Shown here: piece after piece, positions 36,525 through 44,803 of the stretch
How the letters are laid out: each line of letters begins with the position of its first letter
How positions within the stretch are numbered: position 1 is the first letter of the stretch
Assembly: GCF_002975205.1 (NCBI RefSeq)
Contig: NZ_PCOC01000002.1
Span: 124,001 to 188,000 of the forward strand
Direction of reading: 5' to 3'
DNA from: Ochrobactrum vermis
GTDB taxonomy: Bacteria; Pseudomonadota; Alphaproteobacteria; Rhizobiales; Rhizobiaceae
Length of the DNA: 64,000 nucleotides
Translations under genes and position numbers: made by a program
Notes under the pieces: model-generated
Databases searched by the model: none
What the model was told of the DNA's origin: nothing
The model's input: the letters and a program-made list of their open reading frames with translations, nothing else

Positions 36525-36953
36525 TCATCGGTAGGCACACGCAAAAAATTCTTGGCAGTCTTTTTCCGCTTTCAGCGGCGGTAGCGCCGCCGAGTGTGTT
36601 CGCTAAATAGTCCGTCCTCGACAACACGGACGATAGTGCGTCATCCGTAAGATCATTCATTGTTGCCGCCGCTGAGATGTCAGGATTTATCGTAGAAACG
36701 GCGGTGATCGACGGTGCGTATGCTACTTGGTGACGTTGCGGCCATCGGCGGTAATCGGCGGCAATATCGCGCTATAGAGGGCAATCGGCGGTGTGGCGGA
36801 CCGCGCGGGATTCGAACATATACACCGAAGTAATCGGTTGGGGCTCGGCTGCTACATAAGCAGTGTCGGCTTTTGGCAAATCTAAGTTGTCATTCGAACG
36901 GCAGGAATTACGCGCAAAGCGGCCATTTCGATTGTGTCCTGACTGGATAGCTT
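36525..36953. other. Gene-free stretch between the divergent Fic genes
   Basis: About 430 bases between the two operator clusters. It contains a short GC stem (CGGCGGTAGCGCCGCCG near 36574), repeated AATCGGCGG words (36750-36792), and a tRNA-3'-like scrap at 36794-36817. I see no gene: the one frame present has neither ribosome site nor family features. Confidence 0.45.
36794..36817 (-). other. tRNA 3'-end-like scrap (T-arm motif)
   Basis: On the minus strand it reads GTTCGAATCCCGCGCGG followed by TCCGCCA, like the last third of a tRNA with an encoded CCA. The 5' half of a tRNA is not found upstream on that strand. It could be an attachment-site remnant at the border of the SPARSA/Fic module. 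Confidence 0.35.
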
Positions 36954-37025
36954 GAGCGATAGTCATTGCTTCTATTGCTCACCGTTATGTGATATTTGGA
37001 GCGATAGAAAAGGATGTTATCGCTC
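36954..37025. promoter_or_regulatory. Four GAGCGATAG half-sites upstream of the second Fic gene
   Basis: Two inverted pairs: GAGCGATAG (36954-36962) with CTATTGCTC (36972-36980), and GAGCGATAG (36999-37007) with TATCGCTC (37018-37025). Spacers are 9 and 10-11 bases, and the second pair touches the ATG at 37026. The Fic protein made from this gene ends in a winged helix, so autorepression by blocking initiation is plausible. Confidence 0.6.
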
Positions 37026-38141
37026 ATGCCGTGGAACTGGACGCAACCGGACTGGCCAAATTTTCGTTATGACGCTTCGGCGCTACAAAGTCTGGAGCAG
37101 CAATTCCTGCTCTCCTCCGGCGAAGTGATCGGTGCGGTGCGCCACATCAATCCGCAACAGCGCGACCTGTTACGCATCGAGCTGCTGAGTGATGAAGCGA
37201 TCAAAACCAGTGCGATCGAAGGTGAGACGCTGGACCGGCTCAGTGTGCAGTCATCGCTACGAAAACAGTTGGGCCTGGCAACGGATCGGCGTTCGCTGCA
37301 ACCGCGTGAACATGGCATCGCCGAGATGATGATCGACGTGTATGGCAGTTACGCGTCGCCACTTGACGACGCGACCCTGTTTCGCTGGCATCAGATGCTG
37401 ATGGCTGGCAACGGGCATCTCGACACCATCGGTGCTTATCGAACGCATACTGACGCAATGCAAATCGTCTCCGGACATCTGGACCGTCCCACAATTCATT
37501 TCGAAGCGCCACCCTCAGAACAAGTACCGGACGAAATGGTCCGCTTCATTGCCTGGTTCAATGAGACATCACCCAATGGTATGTCTCCCCTCCCCGCGCT
37601 GACACGCGCGGCGCTCAGCCATGTCTGGTTTGAAAGCATTCATCCGTTTGAGGACGGCAATGGACGTCTGGGACGGGCGCTGGCGGAAAAAGCGCTCGCG
37701 CAGTCGCTGGGCCAGCCCAGTCTGATCCTGCTGAGTTTTGCCATCGAGCAAAGCCGCAAAGCCTATTATGCGCAATTGGAACAGCATCAGCGCACGCTTG
37801 ATGTGACAGAGTGGCTGCTGTGGTTTGGGCAAACCGTGCTTGCAGCACAACAACTCACACTGCAACGGGTGCACTTTTATATCGCCAAAGCACATTTTTA
37901 TGACCGGTTTCGCGGTGTCCTCAATGCACGCCAGGAAAAAGTCATGGCGCGGTTGTTTGAAGCCGGCCCCGAAGGTTTTGTTGGTGGCCTGAGCGCCGAC
38001 AATTATCTGGCCATCACAAAAACCTCACGCGCCACGGCCACCCGCGATCTGCAGGATCTGGTCGACAAGGGCGCTCTGACGCGCACGGGCCAGTTGCGGT
38101 TTACGCGTTACGCGTTGAACTGGCAGCCGTTTGGCGATTGA
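37026..38141 (+). CDS. Fic-family protein with DUF4172-like N-terminus and winged helix
   Basis: A 371-residue protein. The N-terminal WNWTQPDWPNFRYD segment is typical of the DUF4172/Fic type. The inhibitory helix is KTSAIEGE near residue 62, and the catalytic motif HPFEDGNGRLGR lies near residue 205. The C-terminal ~80 residues (VMARLFEAG, then SRATATRDLQDLVDKGAL) form a winged helix. It could start at 37014, but the ATG at 37026 directly follows the operator repeats. It is distinct from, and divergent to, the other Fic gene. Likely a protein AMPylase or toxin under self-control. Confidence 0.85.
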   Translation: MPWNWTQPDWPNFRYDASALQSLEQQFLLSSGEVIGAVRHINPQQRDLLRIELLSDEAIKTSAIEGETLDRLSVQSSLRKQLGLATDRRSLQPREHGIAEMMIDVYGSYASPLDDATLFRWHQMLMAGNGHLDTIGAYRTHTDAMQIVSGHLDRPTIHFEAPPSEQVPDEMVRFIAWFNETSPNGMSPLPALTRAALSHVWFESIHPFEDGNGRLGRALAEKALAQSLGQPSLILLSFAIEQSRKAYYAQLEQHQRTLDVTEWLLWFGQTVLAAQQLTLQRVHFYIAKAHFYDRFRGVLNARQEKVMARLFEAGPEGFVGGLSADNYLAITKTSRATATRDLQDLVDKGALTRTGQLRFTRYALNWQPFGD

Positions 38142-38224
38142 AATATCATATTAAACTGCATCACATTCAACTCAAATAGCCACTCAGTATGGTTACCGCG
38201 ACATTAACCATTTTGGCTCCTAAG

Positions 38225-38249
38225 CTCCGATAAGTATAGGTTATCGGAG
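38225..38249. promoter_or_regulatory. Perfect 9-bp inverted repeat upstream of the antitoxin-toxin operon
   Basis: CTCCGATAA and TTATCGGAG with a 7-base spacer, about 75 bases before the antitoxin start. Two GTACGAC words follow (near 38258 and 38300). Phd-type antitoxins bind palindromes in their own promoters, so this is a candidate operator. Confidence 0.55.
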
Positions 38250-38324
38250 GTGATGTGTACGACGAACTTGTACGTGCTTTAAAACAATGGTATCAATGGC
38301 GTACGACCAATTTCGGAGGCCCTG

Positions 38325-38618
38325 ATGCCCCAGACAAGCTACAAGATCAGCGAAGCCCGCAAGAATTTCGCCGAAGTCCTCGATCGCGCCAACCAGGGCG
38401 AAGAGATCATCATCATGCGTGGCAACGAAGTTTACGCCCGCATCGGTCCAGCAGCGGACGGCGGCAAGCGCCCTTTTGGCCTGTTGCGCCATCGTGGCCT
38501 GCCCGACAACCTGTTCGATACAGTTGATGCAGAGCAGGCGGCGATCGATGCCGGAGACTGGAATGATGATACCGGCGTCTGGCAAGGCAAATCCAACAAT
38601 AGCGAAAACACGCAATGA
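38325..38618 (+). CDS. Phd/YefM-type antitoxin
   Basis: A 97-residue protein. The N-terminal Phd/YefM DNA-binding domain reads YKISEARKNFAEVLDRANQG then EEIIIMRGNEVYARIGP. The C-terminal tail, rich in D, N and E, would wrap the toxin. The ATG has GGAGG five bases upstream. Its stop overlaps the PIN toxin start by an ATGA junction, the usual coupling in VapBC-type pairs. Confidence 0.88.
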   Translation: MPQTSYKISEARKNFAEVLDRANQGEEIIIMRGNEVYARIGPAADGGKRPFGLLRHRGLPDNLFDTVDAEQAAIDAGDWNDDTGVWQGKSNNSENTQ

Positions 38619-38992
38619 AAATCCTGCTCGACAGCCACGCCGTCTACTGGTGGACAATCGGTAGTGATCGCCTGTCCACAAAGGCACGATCGCTGATCGA
38701 GGACAAGGCGAATGCTATCCTCGTCAGTGCGGTCACGTTCTATGAGCTGGAGAACAAGATGCGCCTGAACAAGCTTGATCTCAAGCCCCAGGAACTGCGG
38801 GCAGCCGTCACGGGAAGCGGCCTGCAAACACTAGCCATCACCGATCTGCATGCCGAACTGGCAGCAAATTTTGATTGGGAACACCGCGATCCGTGGGACC
38901 GGATTCTTGCCGCTCAGGCACGGCTTGAGCACTGCACTTTCATCTCGGCGGATCTGGCGTTCGACGCGATTCTGCATGAGCGCGTCTGGTAA
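38615..38992 (+). CDS. vapC: VapC-type PIN-domain toxin
   Basis: A 125-residue PIN ribonuclease. The acidic metal ligands appear as MKILLDSHAVYWW (D6), SAVTFYELENKM (E near 46), and HRDPWDRILAAQA (D near 89 and 92), with a further D in ISADLAF. This HRDP[FW]DR variant is typical of the PIN proteins that pair with Phd-type antitoxins. It would cut RNA and stop growth when the antitoxin is lost. Confidence 0.88.
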   Translation: MKILLDSHAVYWWTIGSDRLSTKARSLIEDKANAILVSAVTFYELENKMRLNKLDLKPQELRAAVTGSGLQTLAITDLHAELAANFDWEHRDPWDRILAAQARLEHCTFISADLAFDAILHERVW

Positions 38993-38997
38993 GGGTA

Positions 38998-39252
38998 GTG
39001 GCGGTGAAGGTATTCGTGGACATTGCCGAGGCAGCGGAGCGATTTGACGAACTAATTGACTTCGTTTTGCGCGATGACGAGGTTGTCATCTGTCGAGCTG
39101 GCGATCCTATCGCCGCGATCGTGCCAATTTCGCAGAACCGCCAGGGCACATGGGATGAAGTCTGGGCGCTGGCGCTTAAGGGAAGGCCTGCAAACACGCA
39201 CCAGACTTCGAACCACGATGAACTATATGACGAGAACGGACTGCCGAAATGA
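38998..39252 (+). CDS. Second Phd-type antitoxin-like protein, no toxin of its own
   Basis: An 84-residue protein starting at a GTG (or at the GTG two codons later) only five bases after the toxin stop. The VDIAEAAERFDELIDFV and DEVVICRAGDPIAAIVPI segments match the Phd/YefM DNA-binding fold. A second toxin would be expected next, but the following gene, overlapping it by ATGA, is a tyrosine recombinase. It may act as a repressor of the recombinase operon or be left from a lost pair. Confidence 0.7.
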   Translation: MAVKVFVDIAEAAERFDELIDFVLRDDEVVICRAGDPIAAIVPISQNRQGTWDEVWALALKGRPANTHQTSNHDELYDENGLPK

Positions 39253-40394
39253 GCAGCTCGTCGTCAGGTTCGATTGAAAAACGCACCGAGACTTTAGATA
39301 CGATAGCGGCTGTTCTGCCGCTGAACCGCCGCGACATGCTTGCTGGTATTCTGACCGATCAGGACGTCGAGACGCTACGCCATCTGGTCAATGAAGGCGT
39401 GGGCGAAAACACGCTCCGCGCGCTGACCTCGGATCTGGCCTATCTCGAAGCCTGGTCGATGGCCGCAACCGGCAACCCCCTTCCCTTCCCGGCGCCCGAA
39501 GCCCTGTTGCTGAAATTCGTCGCCCATCATCTGTGGCAACCGCAGCAGCGCGAGATCGAGCCGGATCACGGCATGCCGGCAGGCGTAGAAGAAGAATTGC
39601 GCCAGCAAGGCTTTCTGCGTGTATCCGGACCGCATGCGCCGGCAACCGTGCGTAGGCGGCTTGCTAATTGGTCGACGCTGACACGCTGGCGCGGTCTGGA
39701 GGGGTCGTTTTCATCGCCTTCCGTCAAATCGGCAATCCGGCTTGCGGTCCGTGCCATCAACCGGCCGCGCAGCCGCAAGAGTGCCAATGCGATTACCAGC
39801 GATATTCTGGGCAAGCTGCTGGCGACGTGTTCCGGCGAGGATCTAACCGCATTGCGGGATCGCGCTATCCTGATGGTGGCCTTTGCCTCGGGCGGGCGCA
39901 GGCGCAGCGAAATCGCCGGTTTGCGCGTAGAACAACTCGTCAAACAGTCGCCCGTCACTGATGAGGACGGCGCTCCTCTGCCCTCTCTTGGCATCCATCT
40001 CGGTCGCACCAAAACCAGTGGTGCCGATCACGACGAGGTCGTCTATCTGACCGGCCGGCCTGTCGAAGCCCTCACCCGTTGGCTGGAAGCAGCCAGGATC
40101 GATAAGGGCAGCGTGTTTCGAAAAGTCGATCGCTGGGGCAATGTTTCCGTACGAGCGCTCGAACCCAGCGCCGTTAACCGGATCGTCAAGCAACGCGCGC
40201 AAATAGCTGGCCTGGATGCAAGGGAATTCTCTGCGCACGGTCTGCGCTCCGGCTATCTTACCGAAGCGGCCAATCGCGGCATTCCGCTCCCCGAAGCCAT
40301 GGAACAATCACGCCATCGCTCCGTGCAACAGGCGTCCGACTATTACAACAATGCCAAACGGCGCAGTGGGCGAGCGTCGCGGTTGCTCATCTGA
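39249..40394 (+). CDS. Tyrosine recombinase/integrase
   Basis: A 381-residue recombinase. The N-terminal core-binding region covers about residues 30-170 (ENTLRALTSDLAYLEAW). The catalytic domain shows the first arginine in ASGGRRRSEIAGLR near residue 220, the K-strand LGRTKTS, box II SAHGLRSGYLTEA, the histidine in SRHRSVQQASDYY and the tyrosine in that same stretch. It is translationally coupled to the second antitoxin. It forms the right border of the defence island and may have mobilised part of it. It is not close to the small recombinases further left. Confidence 0.9.
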   Translation: MSSSSSGSIEKRTETLDTIAAVLPLNRRDMLAGILTDQDVETLRHLVNEGVGENTLRALTSDLAYLEAWSMAATGNPLPFPAPEALLLKFVAHHLWQPQQREIEPDHGMPAGVEEELRQQGFLRVSGPHAPATVRRRLANWSTLTRWRGLEGSFSSPSVKSAIRLAVRAINRPRSRKSANAITSDILGKLLATCSGEDLTALRDRAILMVAFASGGRRRSEIAGLRVEQLVKQSPVTDEDGAPLPSLGIHLGRTKTSGADHDEVVYLTGRPVEALTRWLEAARIDKGSVFRKVDRWGNVSVRALEPSAVNRIVKQRAQIAGLDAREFSAHGLRSGYLTEAANRGIPLPEAMEQSRHRSVQQASDYYNNAKRRSGRASRLLI

Positions 40395-40506
40395 TCAACT
40401 GCCAGCACTGCCTGCCTCTCCCCTGTTTTCGGCAACGAAATACGGCATCGGTCGTATTGAAGTCGGGCCATTGCGACGATAGACGCGATCATGATATATA
40501 AGCCCC

Positions 40507-40526
40507 ATCGCTGTGGGGTCAGCGAT
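40507..40526. promoter_or_regulatory. Inverted repeat in the autotransporter leader
   Basis: ATCGCTG and CAGCGAT with a 6-base loop lie immediately upstream of the GAGGGG ribosome site (40529-40534) and the ATG at 40539. The overlap with a CCCCA/TGGGG stem suggests competing leader structures. It could modulate translation. Confidence 0.35.
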
Positions 40527-40538
40527 TTGAGGGGCAAA

Positions 40539-40700
40539 ATGGGGCAGCAGTTTTCTGATATCGTTTTTTCGCGTGCGCAGCTTTCAAAGCATCAGCGGCG
40601 TCTGTTATGGCTCTCTTCCATTGTCTTTGCCTCTACGCTCAGTTTGCCAGTTTCCTGGCAAAGCGGAGACGTGGTTAGGAGGGGCCGGGCAGTGGGGTAA
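40539..40700 (+). other. Out-of-frame autotransporter start with signal peptide
   Basis: A 53-codon frame with a strong ribosome site (GAGGGG, 4 bases before the ATG). Its product has a basic stretch (KHQRRLLWL) and a hydrophobic core (SSIVFASTLSLPVSW) like the long signal peptides of Brucella-type autotransporters. It then runs into a stop. The passenger begins in the next frame (KAETWLGGAGQWGN), so one extra base (or two missing) between about 40640 and 40668 would explain the break. Confidence 0.6.
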
Positions 40701-43494
40701 CGCTGCCTCATGGAAGGAAGGCACCATTCCGAATGGTGTCGGACACGTTGCGACATTCAATGCCCAAGCAAATATTGCCTATGGCGTCATCTTAGACAGC
40801 CAAATCACCATCGGGGAATTGAACCTTCTTGGAGAAACCTCTGGCGGATATATGTTTCAAACCGGCACGTTGACCTTTTCTGCAGCCAATGGAAACGCCG
40901 CCATAAATGTGACCAATTCCAATTTTGCCTATGATTTTGGTCTCGTCATTGTCGAACTAGCATCCAATACGGTGCTCAACACCTCCGGTACGACTGCGTC
41001 ATTGAAATTCACCACAGGGGCCACGATTTTAGGAGCTGGCGCGCTTTTAAAGCAGGGCCTGGGTACGCTTTATCTCAATGAAGCGAACAGCTATTTCGGC
41101 GGCACAACGATCGCCGAGGGAACTGTCGTTGCCAATCACGCAACAAACGGCGTCATCGACGCATTGAGTACGGGCCTGATCACGCTGAATGGAGGCCGGT
41201 TACACTCTGCTCTCGGGAGCTCCACCCTCAACAGCTATCTCGTTTCTGCCGGAACAACGGGCACGATCAGTACTGCAACAGGCACCGAACTCTGGCTCAA
41301 TGGCGGATCGGGTCAAGAATTCTCTCTTCAGGGCAATCTGGTGATCGGAGCGAGTGACGGAACAGGTGACGTGGTCATGGACGTTGTCGGCACTCCGACT
41401 GCCCAAGATGCAACTATAACAGTTGCCTATGGCCGCCTTGTCGACGGTAACGGGTCACTGGGAAACCTTACAGGCTTCGCAGGGGCGACACGTGTTGCTG
41501 TCGGTGCAACCATTGATTTCTCCGGCCATGGCGGGACAATTCGCAACTTGCAGGATGCCGCGCCCGGAAATGGTGGCACGGTGTCATGGTCCAACGATCC
41601 TCTGACTGTAAATGGCGGCAGTTTCTCAGGCCAACTCGACAATCCGCTGGGTGGAGAACTCGTTAAGGGAAGCATTGATACTCTTCTTCTCAATAGTGAT
41701 AACTCAGCATTCCGTGGCACCACCACAGTTGCAGAAGGCAAACTGATTGTCGGCGATGCCAACAACAGCAGCGCAGCGCTCGGCGGTACCATCAACGTTC
41801 TATCCGGCGCCACACTAGGCGGTTATGGCTCAGTCGGAGAAACGACGGTTCAGTCAGGTGGTATATTGTCGCCGGGCAATTCCATCGGCATCCTGACTGT
41901 CGATGGCAATCTGACACTCGGGCCCGGTTCAACGCTTGAGGTAGAAATTGCGGCAAGTGGCCCCTCAAATCGACGCTCTGATATCGTGGGTGTCACAGGC
42001 ATGGCCACGATTTCTGGCGGTACGGTTTCTGTGACGGCTATTGATCCGCAAACCAGTTATAAGAGCGTCCAAAACTATACCATTTTGCACGCTGACGGCG
42101 GCGTCAGCGGAACTTTTGATACTATTCTCTCGAAATCGGCCTTTCTTGATCTGAATACGATTTATTCGGCAAACGATGTCTTTCTGAATGTCGCCATCAA
42201 GCAAGATCCGGTAGTACCTGTCGATCCTGAAACGCCAACGCCCGGTACACCTGTTGACCCGGAAACCCCTGAACCCGGAAAGCCCTCCCCTGCCCTCTTC
42301 ACGACAGTAGCTCAGACCCGCAATCAGTATGCGACGGCCGGAGGACTGGATAGTCTGGCGCAGACGGGCCCATCACTACCGCTCTATAACAGCCTGTTGA
42401 TGCTGTCGGCCGATGAGGCGCGTGCAGCCTTCGACAGCCTTTCCGGCGAGGCTTACGCTTCTGCGAAAGGCGTACTGATCAACGACAGCCAGTTTATCCG
42501 CAATGCAGCCCTTGGCCGTTTGCAGCAGGCGTTTGGCGGCGCTCCGGCAACGCCGATCAATGCGCTTTCCTATGCAGGTTCGCAAAGGCATGTATCGGCG
42601 TCAGCCTCGGCCATTGATACCGTGGCTCCAGCCAGCATTGCTCCTGCTCAAAATCTCTATACCACCTGGGGCTATGCCTATGGTGCGTGGACGAGGCAGG
42701 ATAGCGACGGCAATGCTGGCAGCGTGAAATCGTCGGTCGGCGGCTTTGTCACCGGTATCGATGGCACCATCCTCGATACATGGCGCTTCGGGCTGCTGGC
42801 TGGCTACAGCCATTCCAGTTTCGATATGAACGATCGTGCCTCATCGGGTAGCAGTGATAATTATACGCTCGGTGGCTATACAGGAACCGAATGGACGCTC
42901 AACAATGGCCATGCCTTGGCATTCAGGTCCGGTCTTGCCTATACATGGCATAATATTGACATGAACCGTTCTGTCGCTTTCCCTGGCTTTGCCGATAATC
43001 TGACCGGTGATTACGATGCGGGAAGTTTTCAGGTCTTTGGCGAACTTGGTTATAAGATCCACTACGGCAAAGCCCTCTTCGAACCTTATGCGGGGCTTGC
43101 CTATTTGCGGCTCAAGACCAATGGATTTGATGAAAAGGGCCAGACCGCTGCGGCCCTTTCGGTTCAATCCGGCACGACGGATACCAGCTTCTCGACGCTC
43201 GGTCTCCGCGTATCCACAGAGTTTGCTCTGGGCAGCATCACGGCAACAGCACGAACCGGCCTTGGCTGGCGACACGCCTATGGCGACATCACGCCGGTTT
43301 CCACCGCGAGCTTCAGCGGCTCCGATGCCTTCACAGTCTACGGTCTTCCGATTGCCGAGGATGCAGCTCTCATCGAAGCGGGGCTTGATTTCAAGCTGAC
43401 CGAAGATGCCACACTCGGCATCTCCTACAACAGCCAGTTTGCATCAGGCGCTAAACAGAACGGCTTGAATGCAAAGCTAAGTGTGGGATTCTAG
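40573..43494 (+). CDS. Autotransporter with beta-helix passenger and C-terminal barrel, probably frameshifted at the start
   Basis: The frame encodes 973 residues. The passenger (about residues 30-530) is glycine/threonine/asparagine-rich with repeated beta-helix turns such as LNGGRLHS, LTVNGGSFSG and TTTVAEGKLIVGD. A proline-rich hinge (PETPTPGTPVDPETPEPG) follows. The last ~280 residues form the autotransporter barrel (YTTWGYAYGAW ... LSVGF, ending in F). The start used here is a weak GTG and gives a poor signal peptide. The better signal sequence at 40539 is in another frame. Probably a surface adhesin-type protein, either inactivated or switched. Confidence 0.8.
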   Translation: MRSFQSISGVCYGSLPLSLPLRSVCQFPGKAETWLGGAGQWGNAASWKEGTIPNGVGHVATFNAQANIAYGVILDSQITIGELNLLGETSGGYMFQTGTLTFSAANGNAAINVTNSNFAYDFGLVIVELASNTVLNTSGTTASLKFTTGATILGAGALLKQGLGTLYLNEANSYFGGTTIAEGTVVANHATNGVIDALSTGLITLNGGRLHSALGSSTLNSYLVSAGTTGTISTATGTELWLNGGSGQEFSLQGNLVIGASDGTGDVVMDVVGTPTAQDATITVAYGRLVDGNGSLGNLTGFAGATRVAVGATIDFSGHGGTIRNLQDAAPGNGGTVSWSNDPLTVNGGSFSGQLDNPLGGELVKGSIDTLLLNSDNSAFRGTTTVAEGKLIVGDANNSSAALGGTINVLSGATLGGYGSVGETTVQSGGILSPGNSIGILTVDGNLTLGPGSTLEVEIAASGPSNRRSDIVGVTGMATISGGTVSVTAIDPQTSYKSVQNYTILHADGGVSGTFDTILSKSAFLDLNTIYSANDVFLNVAIKQDPVVPVDPETPTPGTPVDPETPEPGKPSPALFTTVAQTRNQYATAGGLDSLAQTGPSLPLYNSLLMLSADEARAAFDSLSGEAYASAKGVLINDSQFIRNAALGRLQQAFGGAPATPINALSYAGSQRHVSASASAIDTVAPASIAPAQNLYTTWGYAYGAWTRQDSDGNAGSVKSSVGGFVTGIDGTILDTWRFGLLAGYSHSSFDMNDRASSGSSDNYTLGGYTGTEWTLNNGHALAFRSGLAYTWHNIDMNRSVAFPGFADNLTGDYDAGSFQVFGELGYKIHYGKALFEPYAGLAYLRLKTNGFDEKGQTAAALSVQSGTTDTSFSTLGLRVSTEFALGSITATARTGLGWRHAYGDITPVSTASFSGSDAFTVYGLPIAEDAALIEAGLDFKLTEDATLGISYNSQFASGAKQNGLNAKLSVGF

Positions 43495-43629
43495 CTTCTG
43501 GCACGGAGGCTTCTGAACGCCAGGAGTATGGCCCGAAGCAGTTGTTATGAGCTGATCTACTCGCGTCTGAAGCAGGATGGGAAGCAGACCGCCGACTTTT
43601 CATGCTGAAGGTCCGCTAAGCGGACCGCC

Positions 43630-44694
43630 TTAACAAGGCAACGGTGAGAACCTCGGATAGTCAATGTACCCCTCTGGACCTTCGCCGTAGAACGTATCCT
43701 TGTTCGGTATGTTCAGGGGTAGGCCCTGCAGAAGGCGTTCTGCGAGGTCGGGAGTGGCGATGTAGTCGCGCCCAAATGCCAGCGCGTCGGCAATGCCGGC
43801 TTCGATAAACCGCTCGCCGTCTTCCTGGGACATAAGTTCGTTGGCAATGACCGGGCCACCAAATCGGCGCTTGATCTCGCCGAGCAAACTGTCTTCGGCT
43901 TCGATCTCACGGACAAAAATGAACGCGAGCTTCCGCTTCGCTAGTTCGTCGGCGACGTGACCGAAGATCGCGCCGGGATTGCTGTCGCCCATGTCGTGTT
44001 CCTCGCCACGAGGCCGGAGATGCACTCCCACACGATCAGCACCCCACACCTCGATCACTGCATCCACGATTTCGAGGAGGAACCTGGCGCGGTTCTCCAC
44101 CGAGCCGCCATATCGATCGGTTCGCTTGTTGGTTTTGTCCTGCAAAAACTGGTCGATGAGATAGCCATTGGCCGCATGCAGTTCGACCCCGTCGAATCCA
44201 GCCACCTTCGCCCGCTCGGCGCCCCGGCGAAAATCATCGACGATTCCGGCAATTTCTAGGGTTTCCAGCGCACGTGGCACGGGATGTGACCGCTTCGGCC
44301 GTAGCGACGAGACATGCCCAGCCGCAGGGATAGCACTGGGTGCTACTGGAAGTTCGCCGTCGAGGAGTTCGGGGTCGGAGATGCGGCCAACGTGCCACAG
44401 CTGCAGAAACATGCGGCCACCGGCTTCGTGGACCGCTTGGGTGACGTGTTTCCACCCCTCCACCTGTGCACCGTTCCAAATGCCGGGTGTGCCCCAATAG
44501 CCGACGCCTTGAGGAGACACGGAGGTCGCTTCGCTCAGGATCAAACCGGCTCCAGCTCGTTGCCGATAGTATTCCGCCATCATGGCGTTCGGAACGCGCT
44601 CGACGCCAGCGCGCTTGCGGGTGAGCGGTGCCATGATGATGCGGTTGGGCAGCTCGAGGGCGCCAATCTTCAACGGATCGAACAAACGGGACAT
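43630..44694 (-). CDS. Old-yellow-enzyme family alkene reductase (NemA-like)
   Basis: A 354-residue FMN-dependent, NADPH-using reductase of activated alkenes. Seen: LFDPLKIGALELPNRIIMAPLTR at the N-terminus, FLQLWHVGRIS, the substrate-binding HAANGYLIDQFLQDKTN with the N and downstream R-Y-G-G-S-ENR stretch, and DALAFGRDYIATPDL near the C-terminus. The ATG at 44694 has AAAGGAG seven bases upstream. It is divergent from a LysR regulator, which probably controls it in response to electrophiles. Confidence 0.92.
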   Translation of the reverse strand: MSRLFDPLKIGALELPNRIIMAPLTRKRAGVERVPNAMMAEYYRQRAGAGLILSEATSVSPQGVGYWGTPGIWNGAQVEGWKHVTQAVHEAGGRMFLQLWHVGRISDPELLDGELPVAPSAIPAAGHVSSLRPKRSHPVPRALETLEIAGIVDDFRRGAERAKVAGFDGVELHAANGYLIDQFLQDKTNKRTDRYGGSVENRARFLLEIVDAVIEVWGADRVGVHLRPRGEEHDMGDSNPGAIFGHVADELAKRKLAFIFVREIEAEDSLLGEIKRRFGGPVIANELMSQEDGERFIEAGIADALAFGRDYIATPDLAERLLQGLPLNIPNKDTFYGEGPEGYIDYPRFSPLPC

Positions 44695-44803
44695 CTGCAA
44701 CTCCTTTGGACTGAGAGCAGATATAACCGCGCGCAAACATGGCGACAATTGCGCTTTTATTCGCCAAATCGTATACTTGAGGATGTCAATCGAGGCGCGT
44801 AGG

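Noticed and set aside
36540..36800. Possible CRISPR array from repeated AATCGGCGG words
   Set aside because: The repeats are short, irregularly spaced and few, without spacer-repeat structure.
36772..36966. A 64-codon minus-strand frame between the Fic genes
   Set aside because: It runs through the tRNA-like scrap and operator region; composition and start are not convincing.
38255..38527. A 90-codon frame starting upstream of the Phd antitoxin in another frame
   Set aside because: The Phd gene has a clear Shine-Dalgarno site and domain; this frame is a shadow.
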